This document shows, piece by piece, positions 62,588 through 64,000 of a stretch of 64,000 nucleotides of DNA. Location: positions 98,847 to 162,846 of the forward strand of contig UBWZ01000002.1 in NCBI GenBank assembly GCA_900469345.1, given 5' to 3'. The notes under the pieces were generated by a model. It saw only the letters and a list, made by a program, of their open reading frames with translations, did not search any database and was not told where the DNA came from. The number at the start of each line of letters is the position of its first letter. The stretch's first letter is position 1. Position numbers and translations under genes: made by a program. Source of the stretch: Hyphomicrobiales bacterium. Lineage in GTDB: Bacteria > Pseudomonadota > Alphaproteobacteria > Rhizobiales > Rhizobiaceae.

Positions 62588-62623
62588 CATCCATAGACAG
62601 ATGTCTCCAAGGGGGATCTGCCT

Positions 62624-63550
62624 ATGGATGACGCCGACTTCCTGGATACGGTCCGGGGCTTCAATCGCTTCTATACCAATAGGCTCGGGCTTTTGGCCAA
62701 GGGCTATCTCGAGACCGACTACACACTGACCGAAGCGCGCGTCCTCTATGAGATCGGCGCGCAGCAGCGCGTTTCTGCGGCAACCTTAGTGCGGGAACTT
62801 GGTCTTGACCCCGCCTACCTCAGCCGTCTGCTGAAGAAGTTTCGTGAGGCCGGTTTTGTCGAGGCTGAGCCCGATCCGCTCGATCGCCGGGCGCAGATCC
62901 TGGATGTCACCGCTAAGGGAAGGGAAGAATACGAACGGCTTGGTTCCCTGTCACGTCGCCAGCTTGCCGGTGAGCTGGCCGGCGTGAACGATGATGGCCG
63001 TCGCGACCTTATCCAGTCTATGCGGACCATCCGCCGGGTCTTCCAGCCGGAGATGGAGACCGCGGCAACCACCCTTCGTCGCCATCGCATCGGCGACATG
63101 GGGTGGGTTATCGAAGCCCACGCCATTGCCTACGCCAGGGATTATGGCTGGAACGAGAAATTCGAGGCGCTGGTGGCGCAGGTCTGCAGCGATTTCATCA
63201 CCCATTTCAATCCGGACCGGGAGCGTTGCTGGATCGCCGAACGCGACGGCGAGCGGCTGGGATCCGTCTTTCTCGTCGACGCAGGCGCCGGCGTTGCCAA
63301 GCTCCGCCTTCTCTACCTTGAGCCGCAGGCGCGTGGCCTCGGTCTCGGTCGCAGGCTCGTCGAGGAGTGCATCGCCTTCGCCCGGGCATCCGGCTACAGC
63401 AGGATGTCGCTGTGGACAAACGACATGCTCACCGCCGCAATCCGCATCTACGAAACCCTGGGCTTCCGCCTGATCGCGGAGGAGAAGCACTGCATGTTCG
63501 GGCCTGAATGCACCGGCCAGACCTGGGAATTGGATCTGGCGGTTCGCTGA
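62624..63550 (+). CDS. MarR-type HTH fused to a GNAT acetyltransferase
   Basis: A 308-residue two-domain protein. Residues 1-145 form a MarR winged helix (LTEARVLYEIGAQQRVSAATLVRELGLDPAYLSRLLKKF, wing DPLDRRAQILDVTAKG). Residues 155-305 form a GNAT domain with the acetyl-CoA-binding stretch LEPQARGLGLGRRLVEECIAFA. This fusion is common in alphaproteobacteria, with an unknown acetylation target. GGGGGATCTGCCT is the start region. Probably self-regulated through the palindrome 36 bases upstream. Confidence 0.9.
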   Translation: MDDADFLDTVRGFNRFYTNRLGLLAKGYLETDYTLTEARVLYEIGAQQRVSAATLVRELGLDPAYLSRLLKKFREAGFVEAEPDPLDRRAQILDVTAKGREEYERLGSLSRRQLAGELAGVNDDGRRDLIQSMRTIRRVFQPEMETAATTLRRHRIGDMGWVIEAHAIAYARDYGWNEKFEALVAQVCSDFITHFNPDRERCWIAERDGERLGSVFLVDAGAGVAKLRLLYLEPQARGLGLGRRLVEECIAFARASGYSRMSLWTNDMLTAAIRIYETLGFRLIAEEKHCMFGPECTGQTWELDLAVR

Positions 63551-63570
63551 TCCGATGCGCAAAGCTTGCC

Positions 63571-64000
63571 TCAGACTTCGCTTTTCAGCGTCTCCTTCTG
63601 GGTGATCAGCCGGGCGCTGTGCTGGCCTGACAGATAGATCCACAGCCAGCTCCAGGCGACCGCAAGCCGCGACCGCGTGCCGATCAGGAAGTAGATATGG
63701 GCAAGTCCCCAGATCCACCAGGCGAGCGCGCCGGTGAGCTTGATCCGACCGAAATCGATCACCGCCGCCCGCTTGCCGATCGTCGCGAGACTGCCCTGAT
63801 GGCGGTACCTGAAACGGGCAAGCGGAGTTGCTCCGTTGAGCCGCGCCCTGATCACCTTGGCCACATAGGCGCCCTGCTGCTTGGCTGCAGGCGCGATCCC
63901 GGGCACCGGCGCGCCGCCTTCCTGCTCGACCAGCGCCGTGTCGCCGATCACGAACACGCTCGGGTCGCCTTCGATGGCAAGATCGCCGCCCACCCGGGCC
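63571..64000 (-). CDS. Type II NADH:quinone oxidoreductase, C-terminal part, cut by window edge
   Basis: The last 142 or so residues of an FAD-dependent dehydrogenase of the NDH-2 type: VFVIGDTALVEQEGG (the late FAD-binding GD motif), GIAPAAKQQGAYVAKVIRAR, then the membrane-binding C-terminal region with KLTGALAWWIWGLAHIYFLIG. NDH-2 passes electrons from NADH to quinone without pumping protons. The N-terminal two thirds lie beyond base 64000. Confidence 0.88.
   Translation of the reverse strand, partial: ARVGGDLAIEGDPSVFVIGDTALVEQEGGAPVPGIAPAAKQQGAYVAKVIRARLNGATPLARFRYRHQGSLATIGKRAAVIDFGRIKLTGALAWWIWGLAHIYFLIGTRSRLAVAWSWLWIYLSGQHSARLITQKETLKSEV

Overview
The window looks like chromosomal DNA of a Rhizobiaceae-type alphaproteobacterium (Rhizobium, Agrobacterium or Ensifer relatives). 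The grounds are high GC with strongly GC-rich third codon positions and families typical of that group: BA14K repeats, an entericidin, a fused SecDF, a PmtA-like methyltransferase, a bmt-type betaine-homocysteine methyltransferase, a BepD/BepE-like RND pump and many LysR, AraC and GlxA regulators. No insertion sequence, phage, CRISPR array, rRNA or integrase was seen. The only RNA gene found is one tRNA-Lys(CTT). Both edges cut genes: a nucleoside hydrolase on the left and a type II NADH dehydrogenase on the right.

Left part (1-19000). After the nucleoside hydrolase, a TauE/SafE permease and cobU/cobP come the genes that dominate the window. A ProXWV-type betaine/choline importer (3314-6434) is followed by a 24-bp palindromic operator and bmt (6519-7532). 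Next is a corrinoid C1 module: a small unknown protein, a 4Fe-4S protein, a non-pyrrolysine MttB, a B12-binding corrinoid protein, DUF1638, a formyltransferase-fold protein, a small virulence-factor-family protein, a methylcorrinoid:folate-type methyltransferase and a RACo/RamA-like reactivator with a 2Fe-2S domain. A LysR and a GbdR-like GlxA/AraC regulator close the block. I infer import of a quaternary amine, demethylation by MttB onto a corrinoid protein, transfer of the methyl group to folate, reductive repair of the corrinoid by the 2Fe-2S/ASKHA protein, and in parallel use of betaine by Bmt to make methionine. Four of these proteins (Bmt, MttB, the folate methyltransferase and the reactivator) carry unusual Arg/Gly-rich tails at one end, and two of the tails are nearly the same. 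This is the best candidate for an undescribed feature. I recall no rhizobial MttB module with a proven substrate.

Middle part (19000-45700). These are mainly housekeeping and envelope genes: a double-receiver protein whose first receiver has Asn in place of Asp, a DUF3772 MscS channel, GlsB, an HbpS-like protein, an FMN reductase, a YdhS-like flavoprotein, a TerC protein, a cupin, SecDF, a YqaA protein, a PmtA-like methyltransferase, a HAD phosphatase, a phosphoesterase, an SDR, and an RND pump with its adaptor. An HSL-type esterase that has lost its catalytic Ser and His lies next to a LysR gene. An MFS carrier, a two-repeat BA14K protein, a 2H phosphoesterase, RecX and a group III truncated haemoglobin follow.

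Right part (45700-64000). This holds the tRNA, a PhzF protein, a NUDIX hydrolase, a ferric/aminoethylphosphonate-type ABC importer, a CASTOR/POLLUX-like channel, a PLP aminotransferase, a FucU-like protein, tetR-ilvC, two small exported proteins, AraC, an alcohol dehydrogenase, a divergent HxlR/QorB-like pair, an Asp/Glu racemase and a MarR-GNAT fusion. Several of these have clear palindromic operators.
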